This document shows, in pieces, positions 33,527-41,557 of a stretch of DNA of 64,000 nt (positions are counted from its first letter, which is position 1; the number at the start of each line of letters is the position of its first letter). Source of the DNA: Nonomuraea angiospora. Lineage in GTDB: Bacteria > Actinomycetota > Actinomycetes > Streptosporangiales > Streptosporangiaceae. The notes beneath the pieces were generated by a model. It was not told the origin of the DNA. It did no database searches and saw only the letters and a program-made list of their open reading frames with translations. The stretch covers positions 806,001 to 870,000 of the forward strand of contig NZ_JADBEK010000001.1 in NCBI RefSeq assembly GCF_014873145.1, given 5' to 3'. The position numbers and the translations under genes are program-made.

Positions 33527-34267
33527 ATGGAACTTCAGAACCAGACCGCGCTGGTGACCGGGGGCGGCTCGGGCATCGGCCGCGCGACCGCGCTGGTGCT
33601 CGCCCGCGAGGGAGCCTTCGTCATCGTCGCCGGTCGCAGTGCCGACCACCTCGCCGAGACGGTCGCGGAGATCGAGGCCGCGGGCGGCAGGGCCCGTGCC
33701 GTTCCCACGGACCTCAACGACCTGGCCGCGCTGCGGCGGCTCGCCGACGAAGCCGGTGATGTGGACATCCTGGTCAACAACGCGGGCGTCTACCCCTTCA
33801 TGCCGACCCCGAAGCAGGATCTGGAGTCGTTCATGCAGGTGTTCGACACCAACGTACGGGGGCCGTTCTTCCTGACCGCCGCCCTCGCGCCGAAGATGGG
33901 GGCCAGGGGGGCCGGCAGCATCGTCAATGTCAGCTCGATCGCCGCTCTCCAGGGCATCCCGGACGCCGCCGCCTACGGGGCGACGAAGGCCGCTCTCGAC
34001 GCGCTCACTCGCTCCTGGGCCGCCGAGTTCGGCGATCGCGGGGTGCGGGTCAACTCCGTGGCCCCCGGAAACACCCAGACTGACAACGTGGTGAAGGCCC
34101 TCGGTGAGGAGATGTTCGAGGAGTGGGGGCGGACGGGCAACCCACTCGGCCGCCTCGGCCGTCCGGAGGAGGTCGCCGAAGCGATCCTCTTCCTCGCCTC
34201 CCCGCGGTCGAGCTACATCACCGGGGTCACCCTGCCGGTCGACGGCGGCTACGTCGCGCGCGGCTGA
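33527..34267 (+). CDS. Short-chain dehydrogenase/reductase
   Basis: A 246-residue classical SDR: TGGGSGIGRA at the N-terminus for NAD(P), NNAG (about 87-90), Ser in VNVSSIAALQG and the Tyr-Lys pair in AAYGATKAALD, with the C-terminal ITGVTLPVDGGYVARG. All catalytic residues are intact. Related enzymes are 3-oxoacyl-ACP or sugar dehydrogenases; no specific substrate is implied. The ATG follows 173 bp of non-coding sequence that includes an AT-rich stretch suitable for a promoter. Confidence 0.88.
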   Translation: MELQNQTALVTGGGSGIGRATALVLAREGAFVIVAGRSADHLAETVAEIEAAGGRARAVPTDLNDLAALRRLADEAGDVDILVNNAGVYPFMPTPKQDLESFMQVFDTNVRGPFFLTAALAPKMGARGAGSIVNVSSIAALQGIPDAAAYGATKAALDALTRSWAAEFGDRGVRVNSVAPGNTQTDNVVKALGEEMFEEWGRTGNPLGRLGRPEEVAEAILFLASPRSSYITGVTLPVDGGYVARG

Positions 34268-34324
34268 GCCGGATGGCCGTCGGAGGGTCCTGCCGCGAAA
34301 CCCTGCGCCGGCTTCAAAGGGGGA

Positions 34325-35266
34325 TCAGCCGAGCGGGACCTCTGCCGAGCGGGAGGGGACGGCGTCGAGCGTGCTGAGCGTGGCGCGGTCGAAGGTGATC
34401 GTGGCGGCGGCGACGTTCTCTTCGAGGTGCTCGATGCTGGACGTGCCGGGGATGAGCAGGACGTGCGGGGCGTGGTGGAGCAGCCAGGCGAGGCCGACCT
34501 GCTCGGGTGTGCGGCCGAGCGTCGCCGCCGCGGTGCGGACGGCCGCCTCGTCGGTCACCTTCGGCATCTGGGGGAAGGCGCCGCCGAGGGGGAAGAACGG
34601 GACCCAGGCGATGCCCTCGGCCCGGCACAGCTGGAGCATGGCTTCGTCGTCGCGGGTGACGAGGCTGTAGGCGTTCTGGACGCAGGCGATGCCGGCGGGG
34701 ATCGCCCGGCGCAGCCCGTCGAGGGTGACGCTGCCCAGCCCGATCGCGCCGATCTTGCCCTCGTCGCGCATCGCCGTCATCGCGGCGAGCTGGTCGTCGA
34801 GGTCGACCGCCTGTTCGCCCGTGGCCCGCAGGCCGGGGCCGGCGTCCAGGCGGCGCAGGTTCACGACCGGGATCTGTTCCAGGCCGAGGCTGACGAGGTT
34901 GTCCTCGACGCTGGCGCGCAGTTCTTCGGGTCGCTGTGCGGGGCGCAGCGGGATCGGGCCGCCGGGGTCGGGGTCGGCGCCGACCTTGCTGACGATCATG
35001 ACGTCGTCCTGCGGCCGGATCGCTTCGCGCAGGAGCTCGTTGGCGAAGCCGTTGCCGTAGAACTGGGCGGTGTCGATGTGGTCGACGCCGAGGTCGATCG
35101 CGCGGCGCAGGAGCGCGAGGGCCGTGTCGGGGTCGTGGTGCAGGCGTTCGAGCTGTGCGGTGCCGTAGCCGACGCGGGAGACGGTGCGCCCGGCGAGCGG
35201 AGCGGTGCCGCCGGGGCGAGGGGCGTCGACCGGCCGCGCGCCGGAAAGGGGGTTGCTGGAGGTCAT
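34325..35266 (-). CDS. Aldo/keto reductase
   Basis: A 313-residue AKR with Asp65, Tyr70 (DTAQFYGNG) and Lys94 (IVSKVG) of the catalytic tetrad. The histidine site reads VVNLRRLD, with Arg where His is usual, as in the YdbC-like subgroup. NADPH-binding segments FFPLGG and GTSSIEHLEEN are present. The ATG at MTSSNP has a GGGGA site. It is divergent from a TetR gene with two palindromes between, so it is probably repressed by that TetR and induced by a reactive carbonyl or drug. Confidence 0.9.
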   Translation of the reverse strand: MTSSNPLSGARPVDAPRPGGTAPLAGRTVSRVGYGTAQLERLHHDPDTALALLRRAIDLGVDHIDTAQFYGNGFANELLREAIRPQDDVMIVSKVGADPDPGGPIPLRPAQRPEELRASVEDNLVSLGLEQIPVVNLRRLDAGPGLRATGEQAVDLDDQLAAMTAMRDEGKIGAIGLGSVTLDGLRRAIPAGIACVQNAYSLVTRDDEAMLQLCRAEGIAWVPFFPLGGAFPQMPKVTDEAAVRTAAATLGRTPEQVGLAWLLHHAPHVLLIPGTSSIEHLEENVAAATITFDRATLSTLDAVPSRSAEVPLG

Positions 35267-35290
35267 GAGGATCCCCGTCCACATAGGATG

Positions 35291-35324
35291 TCAGAGATAG
35301 CGGAGGAGCCTCCGCTATCTCTGA
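35291..35324. promoter_or_regulatory. 34-bp perfect palindrome, TetR operator 1
   Basis: TCAGAGATAGCGGAGG (35291-35306) and its exact reverse complement (35309-35324) flank two central bases. It lies between the divergent AKR and TetR genes. The inner core GCGGAGG-N2-CCTCCGC resembles the second site 19 bp away. Confidence 0.85.
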
Positions 35325-35342
35325 CTGACTATAGAGCAATAC

Positions 35343-35356
35343 CGGAGGTTCCTCCG
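35343..35356. promoter_or_regulatory. Second TetR operator overlapping the tetR ribosome site
   Basis: CGGAGG-TT-CCTCCG is a perfect 14-bp palindrome sharing the core of the larger site upstream. Its GGAGG is also the only visible ribosome-binding sequence for the TTG start of the TetR gene at 35359, so repressor binding or RNA pairing here would shut off the regulator itself. Confidence 0.75.
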
Positions 35357-35358
35357 CT

Positions 35359-35964
35359 TTGAGTCCGCCCGAATCGGCGTCCGCCGACACCGCCGCGACA
35401 CAGCGCCCGCTGCGCGCCCACGCCCAGCGCAACCGGGACAATCTCATCGCCGTCGCCCGGGCCGCCTTCGCGGCGGCCGACGACACCGTCCCGCTCGAGA
35501 GCATCGCCCGTGAGGCGGGCGTCGGGATCGGCACCCTCTATCGCCATTTCCCCACGCGCGAGGCGCTGGTGGAGGCGGTCTACGCCGCCGAGCTCGACGA
35601 CATCGCCACGAGCGCCCCGGCCCTGCTCGAACGGTTCCCGCCGCAGATCGCGCTGCGCGCCTGGATGGAGCGGTACGCGGCGTTCACGGCGGTGAAACGC
35701 GGGATGGCCGACGCGCTGCGTGCGGGCCAGGCCTCGGGGCGCATCCCGACCTCCACCACCAGGGAACGTATCACCACCGCGATCGCGACGATCCTCGCCA
35801 AGGGCGCCGAAACGGGCGCACTCCGCGCGGACGTCGACCCGGACGAGGTCACCACGATGCTCCTCGGCATCTTTCTCGCCACGTCGGCCCGCGACACCCC
35901 CGAGCAGACCGGGCGGCTCCTCGACCTGCTCCTCGACGCCCTGCTCCCCAGAGCGGCCCGGTAG
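35359..35964 (+). CDS. TetR-family repressor
   Basis: A 201-residue TetR protein. The HTH spans about residues 35-65 (VPLESIAREAGVGIGTLYRH then FPTREALVEAV), followed by a helical effector domain with a GILLA-like C-terminus (LLGIFLATSARDTPEQ). It belongs to the SDR/AKR-linked TetR group, similar in layout to the TetR at 42400. TTG start, chosen because no ATG or GTG precedes the HTH in frame and GGAGG lies 10 bases upstream. Divergent from the aldo/keto reductase. Confidence 0.87.
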   Translation: MSPPESASADTAATQRPLRAHAQRNRDNLIAVARAAFAAADDTVPLESIAREAGVGIGTLYRHFPTREALVEAVYAAELDDIATSAPALLERFPPQIALRAWMERYAAFTAVKRGMADALRAGQASGRIPTSTTRERITTAIATILAKGAETGALRADVDPDEVTTMLLGIFLATSARDTPEQTGRLLDLLLDALLPRAAR

Positions 35965-35971
35965 CGGCGGG

Positions 35972-35999
35972 CCGGGGCGACGCCGTGCCCGTGCCCCGG
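35972..35999. terminator. GC hairpin between convergent genes
   Basis: CCGGGGC (35972-35978) pairs with GCCCCGG (35993-35999) over a 14-nt loop in the 48-bp gap between the converging TetR and AlkZ-like genes. It is a plausible terminator, but short and without a T run. Confidence 0.35.
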
Positions 36000-36012
36000 G
36001 GCAGGGGTCAGC

Positions 36013-37107
36013 TCAGCCGTCGCCGATCCGCACGCGGTGGCTGTCGCCGTCGGACAGGAACGCCGCCAGCGCCCGCCCCTGCTCGCCGACGGCGTCCCGG
36101 TCGCCTCCGGACAGGCGGCCCAGCGGGGTGACCACCACTGTGCCGTCCTCCACGGTCCAGGTCGCGCAGACCCGGCCGTCGACCAGCACCACGCGGGCGC
36201 CCGCGACCGACAGGCCGCGGTGGGCGTCGTCGATGATCCGGCCGCGGTCGTGGTAGCCGAGGATCGCGTTGTCGAAGGCGGGCAGGAACCGCACCGGCGC
36301 GGGCGTGTCGGGGTCGGGGCGCGGCGCGTCGGGCAGGTCCAGCAGCTCCCGGCCGCGCTCGTCGCGGAAGGAGACGAGCTCCGGGCGCACCGCGGCCACC
36401 GCGGCCGGCAGCCCGGCCAGGCCGCACCAGGCGCGCAGGTCGGCCGAGGCCGCCGGGCCGTAGGCGGCCAGGTAGCGCCGCACCAGCGCCTCGCCGACCG
36501 GGTCCGAGCCGTTCTGGGCGGGCGGATCCGGCTCGCGGCCGAGCCAGGAGGACAGCGGCGCGTTGCGCACGCCCGCCTTCGTCCGCCACAGCCCGCGCGG
36601 CGGCAGCTGCGCCATCGGGATGAGGGCGGCGACCAGCATCTCGCCCAGCACGCGAGGTCCGGCCGCCGGCCAGCGCCCGGCGACCGCCCGCCCGAGGTCG
36701 CCCATCGAGCGGGGCTCGCCGTCGGCCAGCACCGCCCGGCCCGCCGCCGCGAGCTCGTCGAGGTCCACCCCGTCGAGCTCGCGGCGGTAGGTGCCGAGCA
36801 TCCGCTGGCGCAGCATGGCGTCGTGGCGGGCGCGCCAGGCCAGGGCGTCCTCCGCGGTGAGGAGGTGGACGGTGCGGCGCATGAGAATGGTCCGCACCAG
36901 CCGCCGCCCGGTCAGCAGCTCCGAGAGCGCCGCCGCGTCGAACGCGCGCAGCCGCGACCAGAGCCCCACGAACGGTTCCTGCGGCTCCTGAGCCTGCAGG
37001 CCGCACAGGTGGGCGACGGCGTCCCGCACCGGTAAGTCGGCGCGATCGAGCAGCAGCTGCCGCGCCAGCGTCGCGCGGTTGAGTGTCCGGGTGTCGAGCA
37101 CGGTCAT
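36013..37107 (-). CDS. Winged-helix DNA-binding protein of the AlkZ (HTH_42) family
   Basis: A 364-residue protein of the tandem winged-helix family that includes the DNA glycosylase AlkZ. The N-terminal region has LCGLQAQEPQEPFVGLWSRL, containing the Q-x-Q motif that is catalytic in AlkZ, then RTILMRRTVHLLTAEDA and the C-terminal LPAFDNAILGYHDRGRI. AlkZ enzymes remove bulky adducts such as azinomycin crosslinks; close relatives are widespread in actinobacteria without known function. Base-excision repair is my inference. The ATG precedes TVLDTRTLNRATLARQ. The VOC gene ends 4 bp upstream, so the two may be co-transcribed. Confidence 0.82.
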   Translation of the reverse strand: MTVLDTRTLNRATLARQLLLDRADLPVRDAVAHLCGLQAQEPQEPFVGLWSRLRAFDAAALSELLTGRRLVRTILMRRTVHLLTAEDALAWRARHDAMLRQRMLGTYRRELDGVDLDELAAAGRAVLADGEPRSMGDLGRAVAGRWPAAGPRVLGEMLVAALIPMAQLPPRGLWRTKAGVRNAPLSSWLGREPDPPAQNGSDPVGEALVRRYLAAYGPAASADLRAWCGLAGLPAAVAAVRPELVSFRDERGRELLDLPDAPRPDPDTPAPVRFLPAFDNAILGYHDRGRIIDDAHRGLSVAGARVVLVDGRVCATWTVEDGTVVVTPLGRLSGGDRDAVGEQGRALAAFLSDGDSHRVRIGDG

Positions 37108-37111
37108 GCGA

Positions 37112-37531
37112 TCATCCTGCCGTGGCGGCGACGTCGATGACCCAGGTGACGCCGAACCGGTCCGTCAGCATCCCGTACAGCGGGGCCCACTGCGCGGGCC
37201 CGAGAGGCTGCAGCACGGTCGCCCCGTCGGAGAGCCTCTCCCAGTACGCGGTGATCTCCTCGGCCGTCTCGCCGCGCACCGAGACGAAGAACGCGTTCTC
37301 CCCCCGGCTGTACGGCAGTCGCGAGGGCACGTCGTAGGCCATGACCTCGAATCCGGCGGCGGCGCTCACCTGGCCCCACATGACCTGATCGGCCTCGGAC
37401 GGCTCCTGAGCGCCGCCGGCGTCCTTGTAGGTCACCACGGCCAGGTCCCCGCCGAACACGGACTGGTAGAACGTGAGCGCCGCTCGGGCGTTCCCGCGGA
37501 AGTTCAGGTGGGTCACGGTGTTCACGGACAT
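37112..37531 (-). CDS. VOC-family protein (PhnB-like)
   Basis: A 139-residue glyoxalase-fold (VOC) protein with the PhnB-type features HLNFRGNARAALTFYQSVFG, SEADQVMWGQV and the C-terminal LYGMLTDRFGVTWVIDV. Such proteins bind metals or small molecules; no activity can be assigned. ATG start with AGGAGC upstream. It is divergent from the WYL regulator by 95 bp, and AlkZ-like starts 4 bp after it. Confidence 0.87.
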   Translation of the reverse strand: MSVNTVTHLNFRGNARAALTFYQSVFGGDLAVVTYKDAGGAQEPSEADQVMWGQVSAAAGFEVMAYDVPSRLPYSRGENAFFVSVRGETAEEITAYWERLSDGATVLQPLGPAQWAPLYGMLTDRFGVTWVIDVAATAG

Positions 37532-37626
37532 GATTGCTCCTTTTGTCGGCGGTCATCCCGGTCGCCGACCACACTCCCAGGGGTAGCGGTCAGGTTGTGG
37601 CCGCTTCTGCGGGTGATACTGGACGG

Positions 37627-38643
37627 GTGCAGAAAACCTCGGCTCGGCTGCTGTCCTTGCTCTCGATGCTCCAGGCGCGCCGGGACTGGCCGGGAGCGCT
37701 GCTGGCCGAGCGCCTCGGCATCAGCCCGCGCACCGTGCGCCGCGATGTCGACCGGCTGCGCGAGCTCGGCTATCCGATCGTGGCCGCCAAGGGCCCTGAC
37801 GGCGGCTACCGGCTCGACGCCGGTACGCGGCTGCCGCCGCTGCTGTTCGACGACGAGCAGGCCGTCGCCCTGGCCATCGCGCTCCAGTCCGCCACCACGA
37901 CCGGCGCCGGCATCGAGGAGGCCGCGGCCCGTGCGCTGACCACCGTCCGGCAGGTCATGCCCGCCCGGCTGCGCCACCGCATCGACGCCCTCCAGATCAC
38001 CGCCGTCGAGCGGTATGCGCCGGATCCCCCGGTCGACAGCGGGGTGCTGGTGTCCGTCGGCGCCGCCGTACAGGCCGGGGAGGTGCTGCGTTTCGACTAC
38101 GCCTCGCCAGGAAGCGACGGCGGCGACGGGCCGGGCCCGCCGCGCCGGGTGGAGCCCCATCACCTCGTCACCTGGGGCGGGCGCTGGTATCTCGTGGCAT
38201 GGGACCTCGACCGGGAGGACTGGCGGACCTTCCGGGCCGACCGGATCGCGCCGCGCGTCCCCACGGGGCCCCGCTTCACGCCGCGCGAGCTGCCCGGGGG
38301 AGGGGTGGCCGCCTTCGTGGCCGATCGGTTCCGGGGCTCCGGCGGCTCCGGCGAGTGGCCCTGCCGCGGCGAGGTCATCCTCGGCCTGCCGGCCGCCGCC
38401 GTGTCCCCCTACCTCCACGACGGGGTCGTCGAAGCGCTCGGCCCGGACCGGTGCCGGGCCATCCTGGGCTCCTGGTCCTGGGTCGGGCTGGCCGCGAGCG
38501 TCGGCAGGTTCGACGCCGACATCGAGGTCGTCGGCCCCGCCGCGCTCAAGGACGCCTTCGCGCACCTGGCCCGCCGCTACGCCGACGCCGCTTCGTCCCG
38601 GGGGGCGTCGACGGATGACACGATTCGCCATCCGGATGCGTGA
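37627..38643 (+). CDS. WYL-domain (YafY-type) transcriptional regulator
   Basis: A 338-residue regulator. The N-terminal HTH_11 is SARLLSLLSMLQARRDWPGA then LLAERLGISPRTVRRDVDRL, followed by a WYL domain (RWYLVAWDLDREDWRTFRADRI) and a C-terminal WCX region. WYL proteins sense nucleotides or other ligands and often control neighbours; the divergent VOC gene is the obvious target. GTG start. GATACT at 37614-37619, 7 bp upstream of it, could be a -10 box for a leaderless message. Confidence 0.9.
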   Translation: MQKTSARLLSLLSMLQARRDWPGALLAERLGISPRTVRRDVDRLRELGYPIVAAKGPDGGYRLDAGTRLPPLLFDDEQAVALAIALQSATTTGAGIEEAAARALTTVRQVMPARLRHRIDALQITAVERYAPDPPVDSGVLVSVGAAVQAGEVLRFDYASPGSDGGDGPGPPRRVEPHHLVTWGGRWYLVAWDLDREDWRTFRADRIAPRVPTGPRFTPRELPGGGVAAFVADRFRGSGGSGEWPCRGEVILGLPAAAVSPYLHDGVVEALGPDRCRAILGSWSWVGLAASVGRFDADIEVVGPAALKDAFAHLARRYADAASSRGASTDDTIRHPDA

Positions 38644-38687
38644 TCGGGCCATGGCCCCGGCCGGGCCGCGATGGCGATGATGGGGCG

Positions 38688-38826
38688 ATGAGCAACCCCG
38701 ACCTGAAGATCCCGTACGAGCGCGACGGCTACCTCGTCCTCGGCCGCGCCCTCGGCCCCGGCGAGGTAGGCGAGCTGCTCGAAGAGGCCGTCCGCATCTG
38801 CCGGGGCGAGCTCGGCGACATCAGCG
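38688..38826 (+). pseudogene. Phytanoyl-CoA dioxygenase (PhyH) N-terminal fragment
   Basis: The frame starting SNPDLKIPYERDGYLVLGRA and continuing LGPGEVGELLEEAVRICRGE matches the first 45 or so residues of a PhyH-family dioxygenase, including its typical RDGYLV start. After GDISGA the similarity stops abruptly. The open frame runs on to a stop at 38903 as unrelated Arg-rich sequence. The iron-binding HxD/H residues of the enzyme are gone. Confidence 0.65.
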
Positions 38827-39050
38827 GCGCGTGCTGGTGCCGACGTTCCTGGCCGACCCGGCGCCGGCGCGGCGCACGCCCCCTGTCCTGCCGCCACCGG
38901 TGATCGCGATGATGAGCGCGGTGCGCGCGCACTGGTCCGACGGGGTGTCCAGGCCGGTCCCGATGCGGGAGCTCGCCTCGGCCGCGCGGGTCTCGCCGAG
39001 CGCGCTGTGCCGTACGTTGCGCCGCACCGCGCCGGAGGCCGCCCCGCCGT
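38826..39050 (+). pseudogene. AraC-family regulator middle fragment
   Basis: Beginning at the break of the PhyH fragment, but in another frame, the sequence reads RVLVPTFLADP, then VIAMMSAVRAHWSDGVSRPV and PMRELASAARVSPSALCRTL, the linker and first HTH helix pair of an AraC regulator. No start, sensor domain or second HTH remains. With the phyH fragment this looks like the two ends of a deletion through a phyH-araC gene pair. About 70 bp of featureless sequence follow before the next gene end. Confidence 0.6.
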
Positions 39051-39119
39051 CACCAGCCGAGTCCCACGGCCTCACGGTGCTGCAACCGCTCGTCCAAGCC
39101 CCCTGACACTGACGTGAGG

Positions 39120-40016
39120 TCAGCGCGGCGGGCCGGTTCGGCGCCCGTACGCCTGCGACAACGCCAGCAGGACGGCGAGGCCCGCGCAAACGGCGACGCA
39201 GTGCTCGGCCACGGCCACCCCGCGAAGTTCGACCGGCTGGTACGCCCCGGCCACCAGCCACGCCAGCCGCCACGCCCCCCAGGAGAACAGCGACCCGGAG
39301 GCGACGAACCCCACGGCCATGGGCAGCCACACCGGCGTCCGCCCGCTGCCCCACGGGCCGAGCGCCCACAGGCTCCAACCGGCGGCCGCCGCGCACAGCG
39401 CGCTGTCGGCCATGAGGAGCCTGCCTTGGGCGTCCACCACGGTGAGCAGCCCGTAGGTGCTGCCCGCGGCCCAGGAGATCCAGGCCGCGGTGAGCGCCCC
39501 GAGCGGCGCCAGCGCCCACAGGAAGCGGCCGTCGGCTCGTTCCCGGCCCACCCGCCCCGCGAAGGCGCGCGGCCATCGTTCACGCAGGAAGAGCGGCAGG
39601 CCCACGACCAGCGCCACCGCCATGCCCGCGAACCCCACGCCGATGAGGACGGTCTCCCAGGCCGGCGTGGCGGCCGCCGCCGGCTCGGGCGCGCTCGGGG
39701 CCACCAGGCTGCCGACGATCATGAACGGGATCATGGACACCAGGAAGCCGCCGGCGACCCACCCGAGCGGCAGCACCAGCCAGTCCGGCAGCCGCGTCCC
39801 CCACGACTGGGCCAGCGCCAGGCCCAGCGCGGCGCCGGCCAGCGCCATCACCACCGTGACCGCGTTGAGCAGCACCCAGTGGGCCGTGCCCTGCCACACC
39901 TCGGCGGCGATCCAGATCACCTTGACCAGCAGGTAGAGGGACATCGCCACCGCCGCGACGAATCCGGCGAAGCGGCGCACCAGCACGAGCGTCCGAACCT
40001 CGATATGTACACGCAT
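39120..40016 (-). CDS. Multi-pass membrane protein of unknown function
   Basis: A 298-residue integral membrane protein with about eight hydrophobic segments, for example FAGFVAAVAMSLYLLVKVIW, VLLNAVTVVMALAGAALGLA, WLVLPLGWVAGGFLVSMIPF and CVAVCAGLAVLLALSQ. No catalytic motif or known family is recognised; similar DUF proteins occur in actinomycetes. Start chosen at the ATG MRVHIEVRTL just before the first helix. Divergent from the MOSC gene. Confidence 0.7.
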   Translation of the reverse strand: MRVHIEVRTLVLVRRFAGFVAAVAMSLYLLVKVIWIAAEVWQGTAHWVLLNAVTVVMALAGAALGLALAQSWGTRLPDWLVLPLGWVAGGFLVSMIPFMIVGSLVAPSAPEPAAAATPAWETVLIGVGFAGMAVALVVGLPLFLRERWPRAFAGRVGRERADGRFLWALAPLGALTAAWISWAAGSTYGLLTVVDAQGRLLMADSALCAAAAGWSLWALGPWGSGRTPVWLPMAVGFVASGSLFSWGAWRLAWLVAGAYQPVELRGVAVAEHCVAVCAGLAVLLALSQAYGRRTGPPR

Positions 40017-40149
40017 GTCAGGAGCCTCCCGGCCCGCGCCGGTGCCCGGCCACCCCCGTAAGAGGCAGGCCCCTCCCCAGCGAGGGGGAGGCGGGGCTCG
40101 GCTACGCTGCCCCCGAATTGCCAAAACCTTATGAAGGGGGACGAACGGG

Positions 40150-40692
40150 GTGAACGGGACTGTTACCGCCGTCAGCACCAGCGGCGAGCACTCCTTCAGC
40201 AAGCCGAACCGGGAGAGCATCACCCTGCTGGCCGGGCTCGGCGTGGAGGGCGACGCGCACGCGGGCGTGACGGTCAAGCACCGCTCCCGCGTCGCGCAGG
40301 ACCCGACGCAGCCGAACCTGCGCCAGGTGCACCTCATCCACGAGGAGCTCTTCGCCGAGGTGGGACGGGCGGGCTTCGCGGTCGGCCCCGGCCAGCTCGG
40401 CGAGAACATCACCACCCGGGGCGTCGACCTGCTCGCACTGCCGGTCGGCACCCTGCTGCGCATCGGTGCGGAGGCCGTCGTGGAGCTCACCGGGCTGCGC
40501 AACCCGTGCGTGCAGATCGACGGCTTCCAGAACGGCCTGCTCAAGCAGGTCGTCGGCCGCGACGAGGCCGGGAACCTGGTGCGCCGGGCCGGCGTCATGA
40601 GCGTCGTCAGGACGGGCGGCGTCGTACGCCCCGGCGACGCGATCAGGGTGGAGCTCCCCGCCGAGCCGCACCGCCCCCTCGACCGGGTCTGA
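40150..40692 (+). CDS. MOSC-domain protein
   Basis: A 180-residue stand-alone MOSC domain, the molybdenum-cofactor sulfurase C-terminal fold. The conserved Cys is in LTGLRNPCVQIDGFQ, after a typical GLGVEGDAHAGVTVKHRSR and QLGENITTRG. Such proteins carry sulfur or bind molybdopterin, for example YiiM-type enzymes that reduce N-hydroxylated bases. The GTG start has a GGGG-rich ribosome site. It is separated from the next gene by 36 bp. Confidence 0.9.
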   Translation: MNGTVTAVSTSGEHSFSKPNRESITLLAGLGVEGDAHAGVTVKHRSRVAQDPTQPNLRQVHLIHEELFAEVGRAGFAVGPGQLGENITTRGVDLLALPVGTLLRIGAEAVVELTGLRNPCVQIDGFQNGLLKQVVGRDEAGNLVRRAGVMSVVRTGGVVRPGDAIRVELPAEPHRPLDRV

Positions 40693-40728
40693 CCCGCTCG
40701 GCCGGCCACTCCGGCTAGGGTGGTCGAC

Positions 40729-41535
40729 ATGATCAACTTGCGGGCAGTGCTCTACGACGGCCGCGACGGGGACGGATGGATCCCCGTCACGGACGGCGAA
40801 TCCGGGGCCGGTGTCTTCCGCTCCGATGACGGCACCCGATACGCCAAATGCGTCACCGCCGGTGGCGTGACCTCGCTGGAGGAGGAGCGGGACCGCGTCG
40901 AGTGGCTGGGCGCGCAGGGCGTTCCGGGCCCGCGCGTCCTCGACTGGCGCGTCACGGCCGACGGCGCCCGCCTGGTGACCAGCGCCGTCGCGGGCGTCCC
41001 CGCCCATCGGGTCCCGGCCGCGCGGCTGCGGGCGGCGTGGGACCGGATCGCGGATGCCGTACGCCGCCTGCACGACCTGCCCGCCGGCCGGTGCCCGTTC
41101 ACGCGGGATCTCACGCGGATGTTCGCCATGGCCGGCGACGTCATCGCCCGGGGCGCCGTCAACCCCGAGTTCCTCCCCGAAGAACAGCAGCACACGCCCG
41201 CCGGCGAACTGCTCGCCCGCCTCGCACCTCAGCTGGAGCACCGCCTCGCGCAGGAGGCCGCCGAGACGGTCGTCTGCCACGGCGACCTGTGCCTGCCCAA
41301 CATCATCCTCGACCCGGAGACCCTGGACGTGGCGGGCTTCATCGACCTCGGCCGCCTCGGCCGGGCCGACCCGTACGCCGACATCGCGCTCCTGCTCGCC
41401 AACTCGCGGGAGACGTGGCCCGACGAAGGGGAGGCGAACCGGGCGGACGAGAGGTTCGCCGAGCGGTACGGCATCGTCCTCGACCGTGACCGCGAGCGCT
41501 TCTACCTCCACCTCGACCCGCTCACCTGGGGTTAG
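40729..41535 (+). CDS. APH(3')-like aminoglycoside phosphotransferase family protein
   Basis: A 268-residue kinase of the APH(3') type: GVFRSDDGTRYAKCV for the ATP lysine, the catalytic loop VVCHGDLCLPNIILDPETLD and the metal motif GFIDLGRLGRADPYADIALL. The length and the GRLGxADRYxDI pattern are those of true aminoglycoside 3'-phosphotransferases, so intrinsic drug modification is plausible; I cannot tell which compound. ATG preferred over a GTG three codons upstream. A weak GCCCG/CGGGC hairpin follows at 41537-41557. Confidence 0.85.
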   Translation: MINLRAVLYDGRDGDGWIPVTDGESGAGVFRSDDGTRYAKCVTAGGVTSLEEERDRVEWLGAQGVPGPRVLDWRVTADGARLVTSAVAGVPAHRVPAARLRAAWDRIADAVRRLHDLPAGRCPFTRDLTRMFAMAGDVIARGAVNPEFLPEEQQHTPAGELLARLAPQLEHRLAQEAAETVVCHGDLCLPNIILDPETLDVAGFIDLGRLGRADPYADIALLLANSRETWPDEGEANRADERFAERYGIVLDRDRERFYLHLDPLTWG

Positions 41536-41557
41536 CGCCCGCTGAGACAAAACGGGC

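Noticed and set aside
34268..34324. Terminator between the SDR and AKR genes (AGCCGG ... CCGGCT)
   Set aside because: Only 6-bp arms with a loop of more than 30 nt; not distinguishable from chance at this GC content.
40068..40097. GC-rich hairpin (CCCCTCCCC / GAGGGGGAGG) upstream of the MOSC gene
   Set aside because: It sits between divergent genes, where a terminator makes no sense, and the pairing has gaps; probably composition.
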